Below, piece by piece: positions 47,682-56,827 of a stretch of 64,000 nucleotides of DNA. The stretch lies in the NCBI GenBank assembly GCA_900768125.1, contig CAAGBS010000035.1:1-64000 (forward strand), read 5' to 3'. The notes under the pieces are model-generated. The model was given only the letters and a program-made list of their open reading frames with translations. It searched no databases and had not been told where the DNA came from. How positions within the stretch are numbered: the first letter of the stretch is position 1; every line of letters starts with the position of its first letter. A program made the position numbers and the translations under genes. Source of the stretch: Oscillospiraceae bacterium (GTDB taxonomy: Bacteria > Bacillota > Clostridia > Oscillospirales > Ruminococcaceae).

Positions 47682-48980
47682 ATGAAGATCAGAAAGATAA
47701 TGACAGCCATAACCGCAGCGGCGATGGCAGGCGTAATGATGGCGGGCTGCTCCAGCGGCGGTTCTTCCGCAGGCAGCAGCACGGACAGCAGCTCCGCAGC
47801 GAACAACAGCAGTGCAGCGGACAGCGGAAACGCTTCCGGAGAGGTAAGTCTCACCGTATGGGGCTCCCAGGAAGATCAGGAAATGTTAAAGCAGATGTGC
47901 GACGCATTTGCAGCTGCAAATCCTGATAAGAAGTACACATTCACCTATGGGGTAGTCAGCGAGGCTGATGCTCAGAAAGAAGTGATCAAGGATATCTCCG
48001 CTGCCGCAGACGTATTCGCATTCGCTTCCGACCAGACAGCGACCCTGGTTGACGCAGGCGCGCTCTACAGAGTCACCAAGAACAAGGATCAGATAATAGC
48101 CGAAAACACAGAAGCTTCCATTTCAGCAGCTTCCATCAACGATGAGCTTTACGGCTATCCTTTCGTTTCCGATACCTACTTCATGTATTATGACAAGTCC
48201 AAGCTCAGCGAGGACGATGTAAAGTCCATCGAGGGTATCATGAGCAAGGATATCGAGGGTGTTTCCACAAACTTTGCTTTCAATACAGATGACGGCTGGT
48301 ATCAGTCTGGATTCTTCTTCGGCGCAGGCTGCAAGCTGTTCGGCGAAGATGGAACCGATCCCACACAGTGCGATTTCAATAACGAGCGCGGCTACATGGT
48401 AGGTGAATATCTCATCGACCTGGTTGCAAACCCCAAGTACGGCGCCAACTTTGACGACTCCCTTGTAAAGGCTGGCTTCGCAGAAGGCACTCTGGCGGCG
48501 GCAGTTTCCGGTACATGGAACGCAGGCGAGATCCAGGCTTCTCTCGGCGATAACTACGCAGCTACCAAGCTTCCGGAGTTCACACTCTCCAACGGCGAAA
48601 CCGTTCAGATGGGCAGTATGGCAAACTTCAAGATCATGGGCGTTAACTCCGAGACAAAGAATCCGCTCGAAGCAATGGCACTTGCTGAATGGCTCACCAA
48701 CAAGGATAACCAGAAGCTGAGATTTGAGAAGCGCTCCTTTGCCCCCACAAACGTTGAACTCGCAAACGATACCGAGACCATGAACTCCAACATTGCAATC
48801 GGCGCGCTTGCACAGCAGGCAAAATTCTCCACCGTTCAGACCTCTATCCCCCAGTGCCAGAACTTCTGGACTCCCGCGGAAGCTTTCGGTCAGGAGATAA
48901 TTGCAGGCACCTGCACCAAGGATAACCTCCAGGAGAAGCTCGACGCTTACGTTGCTTCCGTTCTGGCTACCCTCGGCTGA
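47682..48980 (+). CDS. malE: Maltodextrin ABC transporter substrate-binding lipoprotein
   Basis: A 432-residue family 1 extracellular binding protein. The signal peptide ends at the lipobox MMAGC (Cys22), followed by a Ser/Gly/Asn linker to about residue 50. The mature part has SLTVWGSQEDQEMLKQM, a family start strand, and TYGVVSEADAQKE, NGETVQMGSMANFKIMGVNSETKNPLEAMALAEWL and FWTPAEAFGQ near the end, all typical of MalE/MdxE-like proteins. The start at 47682 has AGGAGG 8 nt upstream. It has its own promoter, and a hairpin separates it from the permease genes, as expected for a protein needed in excess. Confidence 0.92.
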   Translation: MKIRKIMTAITAAAMAGVMMAGCSSGGSSAGSSTDSSSAANNSSAADSGNASGEVSLTVWGSQEDQEMLKQMCDAFAAANPDKKYTFTYGVVSEADAQKEVIKDISAAADVFAFASDQTATLVDAGALYRVTKNKDQIIAENTEASISAASINDELYGYPFVSDTYFMYYDKSKLSEDDVKSIEGIMSKDIEGVSTNFAFNTDDGWYQSGFFFGAGCKLFGEDGTDPTQCDFNNERGYMVGEYLIDLVANPKYGANFDDSLVKAGFAEGTLAAAVSGTWNAGEIQASLGDNYAATKLPEFTLSNGETVQMGSMANFKIMGVNSETKNPLEAMALAEWLTNKDNQKLRFEKRSFAPTNVELANDTETMNSNIAIGALAQQAKFSTVQTSIPQCQNFWTPAEAFGQEIIAGTCTKDNLQEKLDAYVASVLATLG

Positions 48981-49017
48981 TAAAGATATCCATTCCTAAA
49001 TAAATAGGTTTCTCCCC

Positions 49018-49065
49018 TTTCCATAATGCGGGCGGAGTTCCCAAGCCCGCCCGCAGAAATGGAAA
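49018..49065 (+). promoter_or_regulatory. Intercistronic hairpin between malE and malF
   Basis: Two-part stem: outer TTTCCAT/ATGGAAA (49018-49024 with 49059-49065) and inner GCGGGCG/CGCCCGC (49028-49034 with 49048-49054). It lacks a T-run. Such a stem behind malE would protect or punctuate the mRNA and so raise binding protein over permease. Confidence 0.65.
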
Positions 49066-49106
49066 ATATCTGCTTTATGCAGTTTCAATGCCGCTTTGAA
49101 CACATA

Positions 49107-49135
49107 TTGACAGCAGGCTGTTATGGTGATATACT
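49107..49135 (+). promoter_or_regulatory. Internal promoter of the malFG operon
   Basis: TTGACA (49107-49112), 17-bp spacer, TATACT (49130-49135); about 70 nt before the malF start. Confidence 0.85.
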
Positions 49136-49208
49136 GTATTGTATGTCTTCTGAAAAAAGCCGCACTGAAACTGCACAAAGCGCCGATATATTTCAGGAGG
49201 TAAATGCA

Positions 49209-50702
49209 ATGACGAGAATAGATTACTTCGTACTCCCATGGTACAAAAAAATACTTTTCCGCGTGACGGAATTTTTCAAGGCGCTGGGCATGGGCATTGC
49301 TCATTTCTTCATGAGTATCCCGGGCGCGTTTGCCAGGTTCTTTAAAAAGATCGGCGGAGGCTTCGCGTGGCTTGGCAGAACGTTCGTGCATGGCGGCGCT
49401 CTCACAAAGCTATCCTATGTAGTCATGGGCGCGGGCAGCCTGTTCCGCGGACAGATAGTCAAGGGTCTGATGTACCTCGCGGCTGAGATAGCTTACTTCG
49501 GGTTCATGATAGACACCGGATTCGGGTTCCTTGCAGGGCTGCGGAACCTTGGCACGGTACAGCGCGGCTGGCACTTTGATGAATCCCTCGGCATCGACGT
49601 GCTGCAGGACGGCGACAACTCCATGCTGATACTGCTTTACGGCATCTTCGCGCTGTTCATCACGGTGGTGTTCCTGTTCCTGTGGGTGCAGAATATCAAT
49701 TCTGCCGATATTGCCGAGCGTCTGAAAAAGGCTGGCAAGAAGCTTCCGGGCTTCTTTGACGACGTGAAGTCCATGCTGGACGGACAGTTCCACAAGACGC
49801 TGCTGTTCATTCCGGTGGCAGGCGTTGTCGTGTTCACGATAATCCCGCTTGTTTACATGATATCCCTCGCGTTCACAAACTACGACAAGGATCATCAGGT
49901 TCCCGCGAACCTTTTCACCTGGATAGGTCTCGACAACTTCAAGGTCATTCTCGGAAGCGATTCCACCATCGGACATACGTTCTGGCCGGTGCTTGCATGG
50001 ACGCTGGTATGGGCGGTGTTCGCGACATTCCTTAACTACCTGCTGGGTATCATTCTCGCAATGCTCATCAATAAGAAGGGCATTCGCTTCAAGGCTTTCT
50101 ACCGCACGCTTTTCGTGCTCGCGATAGCAGTCCCGCAGTTCGTTTCTCTGCTGGTAATGAAAAACGTCCTCGCAGAGGCGGGACCTGTGAACGTGCTGCT
50201 TCAGGAACTCGGCTGGATAAGCGCTCCGCTGCCGTTCTTCACCGACCCGACATGGGCGCGCGTTACCGTCATCGTAGTTGACCTGTGGATAGGCATTCCG
50301 TACACCATGCTGATAGTTTCCGGCATACTGATGAACATTCCGGAGGATCTCTACGAAGCCGCAAGGATAGACGGCGCTTCACCGTTCGTGATGTTCACCA
50401 AGATAACCATGCCGTATGTGCTGTTTGTCACCACTCCTTATCTCATCACGCAGCTTGTCGGCAACATCAACAACTTCAACGTTATCTACTTCCTGACCGG
50501 CGGCACACCGGCAACGCTGGACTACTACCAGGCGGGCAAGACCGACCTGCTGGTAACATGGCTGTACAAGCTGACGGTTAATTCCCGCGACTACAGCTAC
50601 GCCGCTACGATAGGCATTCTGGTATTCATCATCTGCTCGCTGCTGTCGCTTATCACGTTCCGCAGATCGGCATCTTACAAGAATGAGGAGGCGTTCCAGT
50701 AA
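49209..50702 (+). CDS. malF: Maltodextrin ABC transporter permease MalF-like
   Basis: A 498-residue membrane protein. The start at 49209 has AGGAGGT 8 nt upstream; an earlier start at 49026 would put 61 unrelated residues in front and lie inside the hairpin. The first 200 residues are an extension with two to three helices, as in MalF of Gram-positives, followed by the permease core with six helices (FTIIPLVYMISLAFTNYD near 220; EDLYEAARIDGASPFVMFTKITMP, the EAA loop that docks on the ATPase, near 385). The ATP-binding subunit is not encoded in the window. malG follows with a 1-nt overlap (TAATG). Confidence 0.94.
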   Translation: MTRIDYFVLPWYKKILFRVTEFFKALGMGIAHFFMSIPGAFARFFKKIGGGFAWLGRTFVHGGALTKLSYVVMGAGSLFRGQIVKGLMYLAAEIAYFGFMIDTGFGFLAGLRNLGTVQRGWHFDESLGIDVLQDGDNSMLILLYGIFALFITVVFLFLWVQNINSADIAERLKKAGKKLPGFFDDVKSMLDGQFHKTLLFIPVAGVVVFTIIPLVYMISLAFTNYDKDHQVPANLFTWIGLDNFKVILGSDSTIGHTFWPVLAWTLVWAVFATFLNYLLGIILAMLINKKGIRFKAFYRTLFVLAIAVPQFVSLLVMKNVLAEAGPVNVLLQELGWISAPLPFFTDPTWARVTVIVVDLWIGIPYTMLIVSGILMNIPEDLYEAARIDGASPFVMFTKITMPYVLFVTTPYLITQLVGNINNFNVIYFLTGGTPATLDYYQAGKTDLLVTWLYKLTVNSRDYSYAATIGILVFIICSLLSLITFRRSASYKNEEAFQ

Positions 50703-51577
50703 TGAAAGACGACAGATACTATTCCCGCTCCTATTCAAGGCAGCAGAAGACTGTCAACATCGTTATTCAGATAGTACTGCTGGTGCTGGGTATCATCTGG
50801 ATACTCCCGCTGATGTGGATAATTCTTACATCGTTCCGCGCGGAGCCTGGCTCCTATACCAGCTATTTCTGGCCGAAGGGCTTCACGCTCGACAACTACA
50901 CCCGCCTGCTGTTTGAAGACCAGCAGTTCAAGTTCTCGCAGTGGTTTCTCAACACGTTCATCGTGGCGGTGGTATCCTGCATAGGTTCTACGTTCATCGT
51001 GCTGGCGGTGTCCTACGCGCTGAGCCGCCTGCGCTTCAAGATGAGAAAGCCGATGATGAACATCGCGCTTATCCTCGGAATGTTCCCGGGCTTCATGTCG
51101 ATGGTAGCCATCTACTACATCTTAAAGGGACTGGGACTCACTGCAAACCCGCTGGTATGCCTTACGCTGGTTTACATCTCCGGTTCGGGACTGACCTACT
51201 ACATCGCAAAGGGCTTCTTCGACACGATACCGAAATCCCTTGACGAATCCGCTTATCTTGATGGCGCGACGCGTTCGCAGGTGTTCTTCAAGATAACCAT
51301 ACCGCTTTCAAAGCCGATAATCGTGTATACTGTGCTGACCACGTTCATGGCTCCCTGGGTGGACTACATCTTCCCCAGCATGATCTGCGGTGCCAACTAC
51401 GACAGCTATACCGTTGCGCTGGGCATGTTCAAGATGCTGGAGCGCGAGTTCATCGGTGCTTATTACACCCAGTTCGCGGCGGGCGCAGTGCTGGTATCCA
51501 TACCGATAGGCGCACTGTTCATCGTTATGCAGAAGTACTACGTCGGAGGCGTTACGGGCGGCGCAGTAAAGGGTTAA
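50702..51577 (+). CDS. malG: Maltodextrin ABC transporter permease MalG-like
   Basis: A 291-residue permease with six helices. Family features are the first helix LVLGIIWILPLMWIILTSFR, the SYALSRLRFKMRKP loop, and the EAA motif ESAYLDGATRSQVFFKITIPLSKPI (about 181-205). The last residues, YYVGGVTGGAVKG, are the usual MalG C-terminus that reaches into the ATPase. It pairs with MalF in the transporter channel. It begins in the malF stop codon and is followed by the second lacI after 11 nt. Confidence 0.95.
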   Translation: MKDDRYYSRSYSRQQKTVNIVIQIVLLVLGIIWILPLMWIILTSFRAEPGSYTSYFWPKGFTLDNYTRLLFEDQQFKFSQWFLNTFIVAVVSCIGSTFIVLAVSYALSRLRFKMRKPMMNIALILGMFPGFMSMVAIYYILKGLGLTANPLVCLTLVYISGSGLTYYIAKGFFDTIPKSLDESAYLDGATRSQVFFKITIPLSKPIIVYTVLTTFMAPWVDYIFPSMICGANYDSYTVALGMFKMLEREFIGAYYTQFAAGAVLVSIPIGALFIVMQKYYVGGVTGGAVKG

Positions 51578-51588
51578 GGAGACGATCA

Positions 51589-52617
51589 ATGGCAGGAAAG
51601 AACGTTACTATCCAGGATATAGCCGACCGCCTGGGAATGGCGAAAAGCACGGTGTCGAAGGCTCTCTCGGGAGCCACCGACATCAGCGAAAAGACCCGCG
51701 AGCGTATCCTTGGCTGCGCCAGCGAGATGGGATATCAGATAAAGACAGGGCGCACCGCATATTCCCGAAACATTATCGTGTTTATCTACGGCAGTATTCA
51801 CTATGACAAGGTGGACCAGTTCGGATATGAGATTATTCTGGGAATACAGGCGGCAGCCGCAGAACAGGGGATAGGCGTGAACATCGTCGCGGTAAACGAC
51901 GAGGAACTTAAAAGCGGCATGTACTATTCCATCATGTCCGGCGGGAATTATGAGGGAAGCGTGTTCCTCGGATTCAAGCCGCACCCGGTGTTCGTGGAGC
52001 ATATCCGCTGCCTGAATATCCCGATGGTGGTGCTGGATAACAACGTTGACTGCCCCATGTCCGCAAGAGTTGGCTGTGACAGCGCTGACGGTATCCGACA
52101 GGCTGTACGCTACCTCTGGTCCAAGGGTCACGACAGGATAGGATTTCTCGGCGGCGAGCCGGACAGCATAGTCACCATCGAGCGAAAGCAGGCGTATTCA
52201 GCCGCGCTTTCCGAACTGGGGCTGGTGGAAGACCCGGCGGCGGTCAAGTACGGATATTTCTCGGGAAAGGGCACGAAAAAGCGCGTACTGGAGATAGCCG
52301 AGACCGGAGTTACCGCCGTGGTGTGCATAAGCGATCTGCTGGCGTGCACCGCCTTGCGGGAACTTATCCAGGCGGGTTACAGCGTGCCCGAGGATATCAG
52401 CGTGACCGGCTACGACAACCTGCCGCCGTCCGAGTACTCCCAGCCGCCGATAACCACCCTCAGCCAGAACCGCATACACATTGGAAAAACGGCGTTCTTC
52501 ATGCTCCAGCAGATGAAAAACGGAATACATATGAAGTCCGTTATGCTTCGCCCTGAGCTTATCGAGCGCGAATCAGTCCGGGAGTTATGCGTCCGGGAGC
52601 TTCCGGAGGAGGAATAA
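51589..52617 (+). CDS. LacI-family transcriptional regulator (second of two)
   Basis: A 342-residue regulator: NVTIQDIADRLGMAKSTVSKALSG as the helix-turn-helix (residues 4-27), a hinge region, and a sugar-binding domain (NIIVFIYGSIHYDKVDQFGYEIILGIQ, GSVFLGF, GHDRIGFLGGEPDS, VTGYDNLPPSEYSQPPITTLSQ). It lies between malG and the amylase gene and is probably the local regulator of the transporter genes; the TTTCGAAA sites ahead of malE are candidate targets. AAGGAG precedes the start; the stop overlaps the amylase start by 1 nt. Confidence 0.93.
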   Translation: MAGKNVTIQDIADRLGMAKSTVSKALSGATDISEKTRERILGCASEMGYQIKTGRTAYSRNIIVFIYGSIHYDKVDQFGYEIILGIQAAAAEQGIGVNIVAVNDEELKSGMYYSIMSGGNYEGSVFLGFKPHPVFVEHIRCLNIPMVVLDNNVDCPMSARVGCDSADGIRQAVRYLWSKGHDRIGFLGGEPDSIVTIERKQAYSAALSELGLVEDPAAVKYGYFSGKGTKKRVLEIAETGVTAVVCISDLLACTALRELIQAGYSVPEDISVTGYDNLPPSEYSQPPITTLSQNRIHIGKTAFFMLQQMKNGIHMKSVMLRPELIERESVRELCVRELPEEE

Positions 52618-54266
52618 TGACATCTTCATGGATAACCACCATTAAGCGCACAGCCGCTGCAGTTTTTACCGCGGCGGCTGTGCTGATTTCCGGGTGCAGT
52701 TCGCCGGAGACATCATCTATGATAAACTACAGATATGAGCAGGAGCTCAATATTATCAACGACAACTGCCGGAACTACTATCAGATATTCGTAGGCTCGT
52801 TCTGCGACAGCAACGGCGACGGTATCGGCGACCTGAACGGCGTAGCTTCAAAGCTGGACTACATTCAGGATATGGGCTTCAACGGAATATGGCTCACGCC
52901 GATAATGCCGTCCCGCTCCTACCACAAGTACAGCGTGGAGGATTACTACAGCATAGACCCGCAGTTCGGCACGATGGAGGATTTCGAGAACCTCGCTTCC
53001 GAGTGCAGAAATCGCGGTATAAAGCTCCTCATCGACCTTGTGATGAACCACAGTTCGCGGTATCACCCGTGGTTCGAGTCGGCTTCGCAGAGCCTCCGGC
53101 AGGAACCATGCGGCGCGCCCGCAGACGCGGAATGCCTTTCGGAAATTCCCTGCCCGGTGCACAACAAATATGTCGGTTACTACTATTTCGCGGACGAAAA
53201 GCCCGCAGGGAGCGCTTCGTGGTACCCTGTGGGAAGCAAGTGGTATCAGGCGGTGTTTTCCGAGAATATGCCGGAGCTGAAGCTGGATAACCCCGATGTC
53301 CGCGCGGAGTTTGAGAATATAGCGAAATTCTGGCTGGACAAGGGCATAGGCGGCTTCCGGCTGGACGCGGTCAAGGAATATTTCACAGGAGATCCCGATA
53401 AGAATATAGAGACGCTGGACTGGTTCTGCGATTACTGCCATACCATATCGCCTGACTGCTATATAGTCGGCGAGGTGTGGGAAAGCTTCACGACATACAC
53501 GAAGTACTACGCTTCCTCGATAGACAGCGTGTTCGGCTTCACGATGGCGGAGGCTGACGGCAAGATAGCCAAGACCGTGAATCTCAGCGGCAGTGCTAAT
53601 TCTGCGGAGTCCTTCGCGCAGGCGATGGCGACGGTGGAGCAGACCATTGCGAAGTACAGCGCGACCGGCATAGACGCGCCTTTCATCGGCAACCACGACA
53701 CCGACCGCGCCGCCGGGATACTGCGTTACGACACGGTGCGCATAAAGGAAGCCGCCGGACTGCTTCTCACGATGAGCGGCTCTCCGTTCGTGTACTACGG
53801 CGATGAGATAGGGCTTTCCGGCAGCGGACGGGACGAAAACAAGCGCGCCCCGATGATATGGGACGCGGACGGCACGGGGCTGACCTGTGGACCGTCCGAC
53901 ATGGAGCGACAGGAGAACCGTTTCGCGGGCGTGGAGGAGCAGCTTTCCGACCCGGATTCCATACTAAACTACTACAAACGCGCGCTGCGTATCCGCAATG
54001 AGAATCCTGAAATAGCGCGGGGCACGACCGAAGTTATGAGCCTTTCCGAAAACGCGGGCGGCGATATCGCGGCGGTGAAGCGCACCTGGAACAACGAGAG
54101 CATAATCATAGTCTACAACCTGACGGACGAAGCCGCAGAACTTTCCGAAGCGGCGCTGGAGACCGACAGCCGGAATATTCGGGGTTATCTTGCGGCTTCC
54201 GGCGGCGAGCCTGCGCTTTCCGGGGCGCTTACTGTTCCGGCGCACAGCATTGTATTCTTGAAATGA
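52617..54266 (+). CDS. Surface alpha-amylase lipoprotein, GH13
   Basis: A 549-residue starch-cutting enzyme. The start at 52617 overlaps the lacI stop (TAATG) and has GGAGGA upstream. The signal peptide ends at lipobox LISGC (Cys27), so the enzyme is fixed to the outer face of the membrane. GH13 regions: DLVMNHSS (region I, about 148), GFRLDAVKEY (region II, nucleophile Asp near 245), IVGEVWES (region III, Glu near 282) and FIGNHDTDR (region IV, Asp near 360). The early segment DSNGDGIGDLNGV carries the Ca-binding loop typical of subfamily 36-like enzymes. It makes maltodextrins for the transporter encoded upstream. Confidence 0.95.
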   Translation: MTSSWITTIKRTAAAVFTAAAVLISGCSSPETSSMINYRYEQELNIINDNCRNYYQIFVGSFCDSNGDGIGDLNGVASKLDYIQDMGFNGIWLTPIMPSRSYHKYSVEDYYSIDPQFGTMEDFENLASECRNRGIKLLIDLVMNHSSRYHPWFESASQSLRQEPCGAPADAECLSEIPCPVHNKYVGYYYFADEKPAGSASWYPVGSKWYQAVFSENMPELKLDNPDVRAEFENIAKFWLDKGIGGFRLDAVKEYFTGDPDKNIETLDWFCDYCHTISPDCYIVGEVWESFTTYTKYYASSIDSVFGFTMAEADGKIAKTVNLSGSANSAESFAQAMATVEQTIAKYSATGIDAPFIGNHDTDRAAGILRYDTVRIKEAAGLLLTMSGSPFVYYGDEIGLSGSGRDENKRAPMIWDADGTGLTCGPSDMERQENRFAGVEEQLSDPDSILNYYKRALRIRNENPEIARGTTEVMSLSENAGGDIAAVKRTWNNESIIIVYNLTDEAAELSEAALETDSRNIRGYLAASGGEPALSGALTVPAHSIVFLK

Positions 54267-54284
54267 TCTGGAGAGTAATTTGTT

Positions 54285-56171
54285 ATGAATGATTTTGACA
54301 CTATTGGCATGCAGTACGCATACGGCGGGAAACTGGGAGCGGTCTGGACGGCTGAAAGGACCAGCTTCGCGGTGTGGTCCCCGGCGGCTGAGAGCGCGGA
54401 ACTGCGGCTTTATCATGACGATTCCGAAGCGCAGCCGTTCCGCACGGAGATAATGCGCAATGAGAACGGCGTGTGGAAAGCCGAAATACCCGGCGACCAG
54501 AACGGCGTGTACTACACCTACGCATTCACGCACGGCGGCAATACAGCCGAAACCATCGACATCTACGCGAGAAGCTGCGGCGCGAACGGAAAGCGCGGAA
54601 TGATACTCGACCTGCGCGCCACCGACCCCGATGGCTGGGAAAACGACGAAAAAGTAAAGCTCCCCGACTACACGGACGCGGTGATATACGAACTCCACGT
54701 TCGGGATTTTTCATCGGACGAGAGCGGAAAATTCACCCTGCGAGGGAAGTTCGGGGCGTTCTGCGAAAAGGCGGTCAACGGCTTCGGCGATACCATCGGG
54801 CTGGACTACATCAAAAAGCTGGGCGTAACGCATATCCATCTTCTGCCGGTTTTCGATTATCAGTCGGTCGATGAGAACGACCCGGGCGCGGGCTTCAACT
54901 GGGGCTACGACCCGCTGAACTACAATATCCCCGAGGGAAGCTACTCCACCGACCCGCACCGCGGAGAAGCGAGAGTTAGGGAGTTCAAGCAGCTGGTTCA
55001 GGCGGCTCACGAGCGGGGGATAGGCGTTATAATGGACGTGGTGTACAATCACACCTACGCCACCGAGGATTCCCCTTTCAATAAGACTTTCCCGGGGTAT
55101 TACTACCGACACAACGCCGATGGAACGCTCTCCAACGGCTCCGCCTGTGGAAACGAATTTGCAAGCGAGCGCGCGATGGCGAGCCGCTTCATCGCTGACA
55201 GCCTGCTCTACTGGGCGCGGGAATACCACATAGACGGCTTCCGCTTCGACCTGATGGGACTGCTGGATATCGCAACGCTGAACAGCGCCGCCGCAGAACT
55301 CCGCGCGGAAAATCCGTCCGTGATACTGTACGGCGAGGGCTGGACGGGCGGCGAATGCCCGCTTCCCGAGGAGCTTCGCGCGATGAAGATGAACGCCCGT
55401 ATGCTTCCGCAGTTCGCGATGTTCTCGGACGATTTCCGGGACGGCGTGAAAGGCTCGGTGTTCTCTGACGAGGACTGCGGCTACGTCAACGGAAAAGCCG
55501 CCGAGAACGCGGAACTGATTAAATCCGTGATATCCGGCGGAATCTGGCGCGAGGACGTGGGCAGAGCCTCCGGGGAATGCTGGGCGGATAAGCCGCAGCA
55601 GTCGGTGAACTATGTAGAAGCGCACGATAATCTCACGCTTTACGACAAGCTGAGAAGTTCCATGCCGGGTGCTTCGGAATCGGATATAGCCGCGGCGGAT
55701 AAGCTGGCGGCGGCGCTGGTATTCCTGTCGCAGGGCGTGCCGTTCATTCAGGCGGGACAGGAGATACTGCGCAGCAAGACCGCCGCTGACGGCAGCTTCG
55801 TCCACGACAGCTATAATTCCCCCGACAGCGTGAACTCCATCAAGTGGAACGATATCACGCTCCGCCGCGGCGTGATGGAGTACTACCGCGGGCTTATCGC
55901 GGCGAGGAAGCGTTTCCCGCAGCTCCGCATGAGGGACGCCGAGAGCATTCGCAGGATACGCTTTGAAACGCTTGACGGCGGCGCGATATCCGCCGACATG
56001 GGCGGACTGCTGCTGATAGTGAACCCCTGCGCCCACCCGCTGAGGTACGAAAACGGAAAGCGCATGATGGTCTTCGCTGACCACATTTCCGCAGGAGCGC
56101 GCCCGCTGTTCATCGCGGACGGCGCGGTGAGCGTAGCTCCGCATGGGATAATCCTTGCGGAATACAGGTAA
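54285..56171 (+). CDS. pulA: Type I pullulanase, GH13_14
   Basis: A 628-residue debranching enzyme that cleaves alpha-1,6 bonds. It has an N-terminal CBM48/E-set domain (about 15-115: TSFAVWSPAAESAELRLY), then the catalytic domain with the pullulanase signature NWGYDPLNYNIPEGSYS (about 206-222), DVVYNHTY (region I), GFRFDLMGLLD (region II, Asp near 318), LYGEGWTGG (region III, Glu near 348) and VEAHDNLTLYDK (region IV, Asp near 450). There is no signal peptide, so it acts on branched dextrins after import, unlike secreted pullulanases. It lies 18 nt behind the amylase gene. Confidence 0.95.
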   Translation: MNDFDTIGMQYAYGGKLGAVWTAERTSFAVWSPAAESAELRLYHDDSEAQPFRTEIMRNENGVWKAEIPGDQNGVYYTYAFTHGGNTAETIDIYARSCGANGKRGMILDLRATDPDGWENDEKVKLPDYTDAVIYELHVRDFSSDESGKFTLRGKFGAFCEKAVNGFGDTIGLDYIKKLGVTHIHLLPVFDYQSVDENDPGAGFNWGYDPLNYNIPEGSYSTDPHRGEARVREFKQLVQAAHERGIGVIMDVVYNHTYATEDSPFNKTFPGYYYRHNADGTLSNGSACGNEFASERAMASRFIADSLLYWAREYHIDGFRFDLMGLLDIATLNSAAAELRAENPSVILYGEGWTGGECPLPEELRAMKMNARMLPQFAMFSDDFRDGVKGSVFSDEDCGYVNGKAAENAELIKSVISGGIWREDVGRASGECWADKPQQSVNYVEAHDNLTLYDKLRSSMPGASESDIAAADKLAAALVFLSQGVPFIQAGQEILRSKTAADGSFVHDSYNSPDSVNSIKWNDITLRRGVMEYYRGLIAARKRFPQLRMRDAESIRRIRFETLDGGAISADMGGLLLIVNPCAHPLRYENGKRMMVFADHISAGARPLFIADGAVSVAPHGIILAEYR

Positions 56172-56180
56172 GGAGGGCAA

Positions 56181-56642
56181 ATGGACTGCACATTTATGAC
56201 GCCGGAGGGGAAACTTAACATCAGAGTCGGCGCGGTAATAACGGACAGGAAACGCGTGCTTGTCTCAAAGGACGGCACCCATGAGTTTTACTGGGTGACA
56301 GGCGGCAGGGTGAAGCTGGGCGAGACGACTGAGGAAGCAGTTCTGCGCGAGATACGCGAAGAACTTGGTGTTAAAGCCGAGGTTGACCGACTGTACTCCG
56401 TAGGCGAGAAGTTTTTCACAGTAGACGGTGTGTATTATCATGAACTGGAGTTTCTCTATCTGATAAAACCGTTTGATATCATGAAGATAGATTATGGCGC
56501 GGTGCACTGTGACAGCCCGGAAATCAGCCTTGTGTGGCTGGACGCGGAAGCTGAGCCGGATATGCCGGTGTATCCGGAGCATCTGTTCGAAGCAGTTGTA
56601 AGTCCGTCCGCCGGCATAAGACATATTGTGGTGAGAGAATAA
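56181..56642 (+). CDS. NUDIX hydrolase
   Basis: A 153-residue soluble protein with a complete Nudix box, GRVKLGETTEEAVLREIREELG (about residues 41-62; the required E-x7-REU-x-EE-x-G-U pattern), which hydrolyses nucleoside diphosphates linked to another group. The start follows AAGGAGG, 9 nt after the pullulanase stop, so it is the last gene of the malFG operon. Why a Nudix enzyme is linked to starch use is not evident; ADP-sugar or nucleotide-sugar turnover is one idea, but no sequence evidence supports it. Confidence 0.92.
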   Translation: MDCTFMTPEGKLNIRVGAVITDRKRVLVSKDGTHEFYWVTGGRVKLGETTEEAVLREIREELGVKAEVDRLYSVGEKFFTVDGVYYHELEFLYLIKPFDIMKIDYGAVHCDSPEISLVWLDAEAEPDMPVYPEHLFEAVVSPSAGIRHIVVRE

Positions 56643-56652
56643 GGAAAATAAA

Positions 56653-56698
56653 AAAGCAGGTAAAGAATTGAAGATTCCTTACCTGCTTTGCTTTTTAA
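56653..56698 (+). terminator. Terminator of the starch operon, AAAGCAGG family
   Basis: 11-bp stem (56653-56663 with 56679-56689) with four further inner pairs, then gcttttt. The stem text is almost the same as at 24545-24581. Confidence 0.85.
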
Positions 56699-56711
56699 TA
56701 ACGACCGTGCG

Positions 56712-56790
56712 CGTAGGGGAGGGGCTTGCCCCTCCCGCCCTTGATTGCGGCGCGTCCATGCGCCGCTATGGGGCGGTTTGGACACGCCCC
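56712..56790 (-). repeat. GGGGAGGGGC dispersed repeat, copy 4
   Basis: Reverse-oriented copy of the 6131-6185 element, including the neighbouring gcgcgtccatgcgcc part, followed by a GGGGCG/CGCCCC stem. No gene is present in 56643-56827. Confidence 0.75.
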
Positions 56791-56827
56791 TACCGCACTT
56801 TAAACATGCATTCCGTTTTTAGATTTA

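Noticed and set aside
54711..56180. Long minus-strand open frame (489 codons) across the pullulanase gene
   Set aside because: Antisense shadow of a well-supported GH13 gene.
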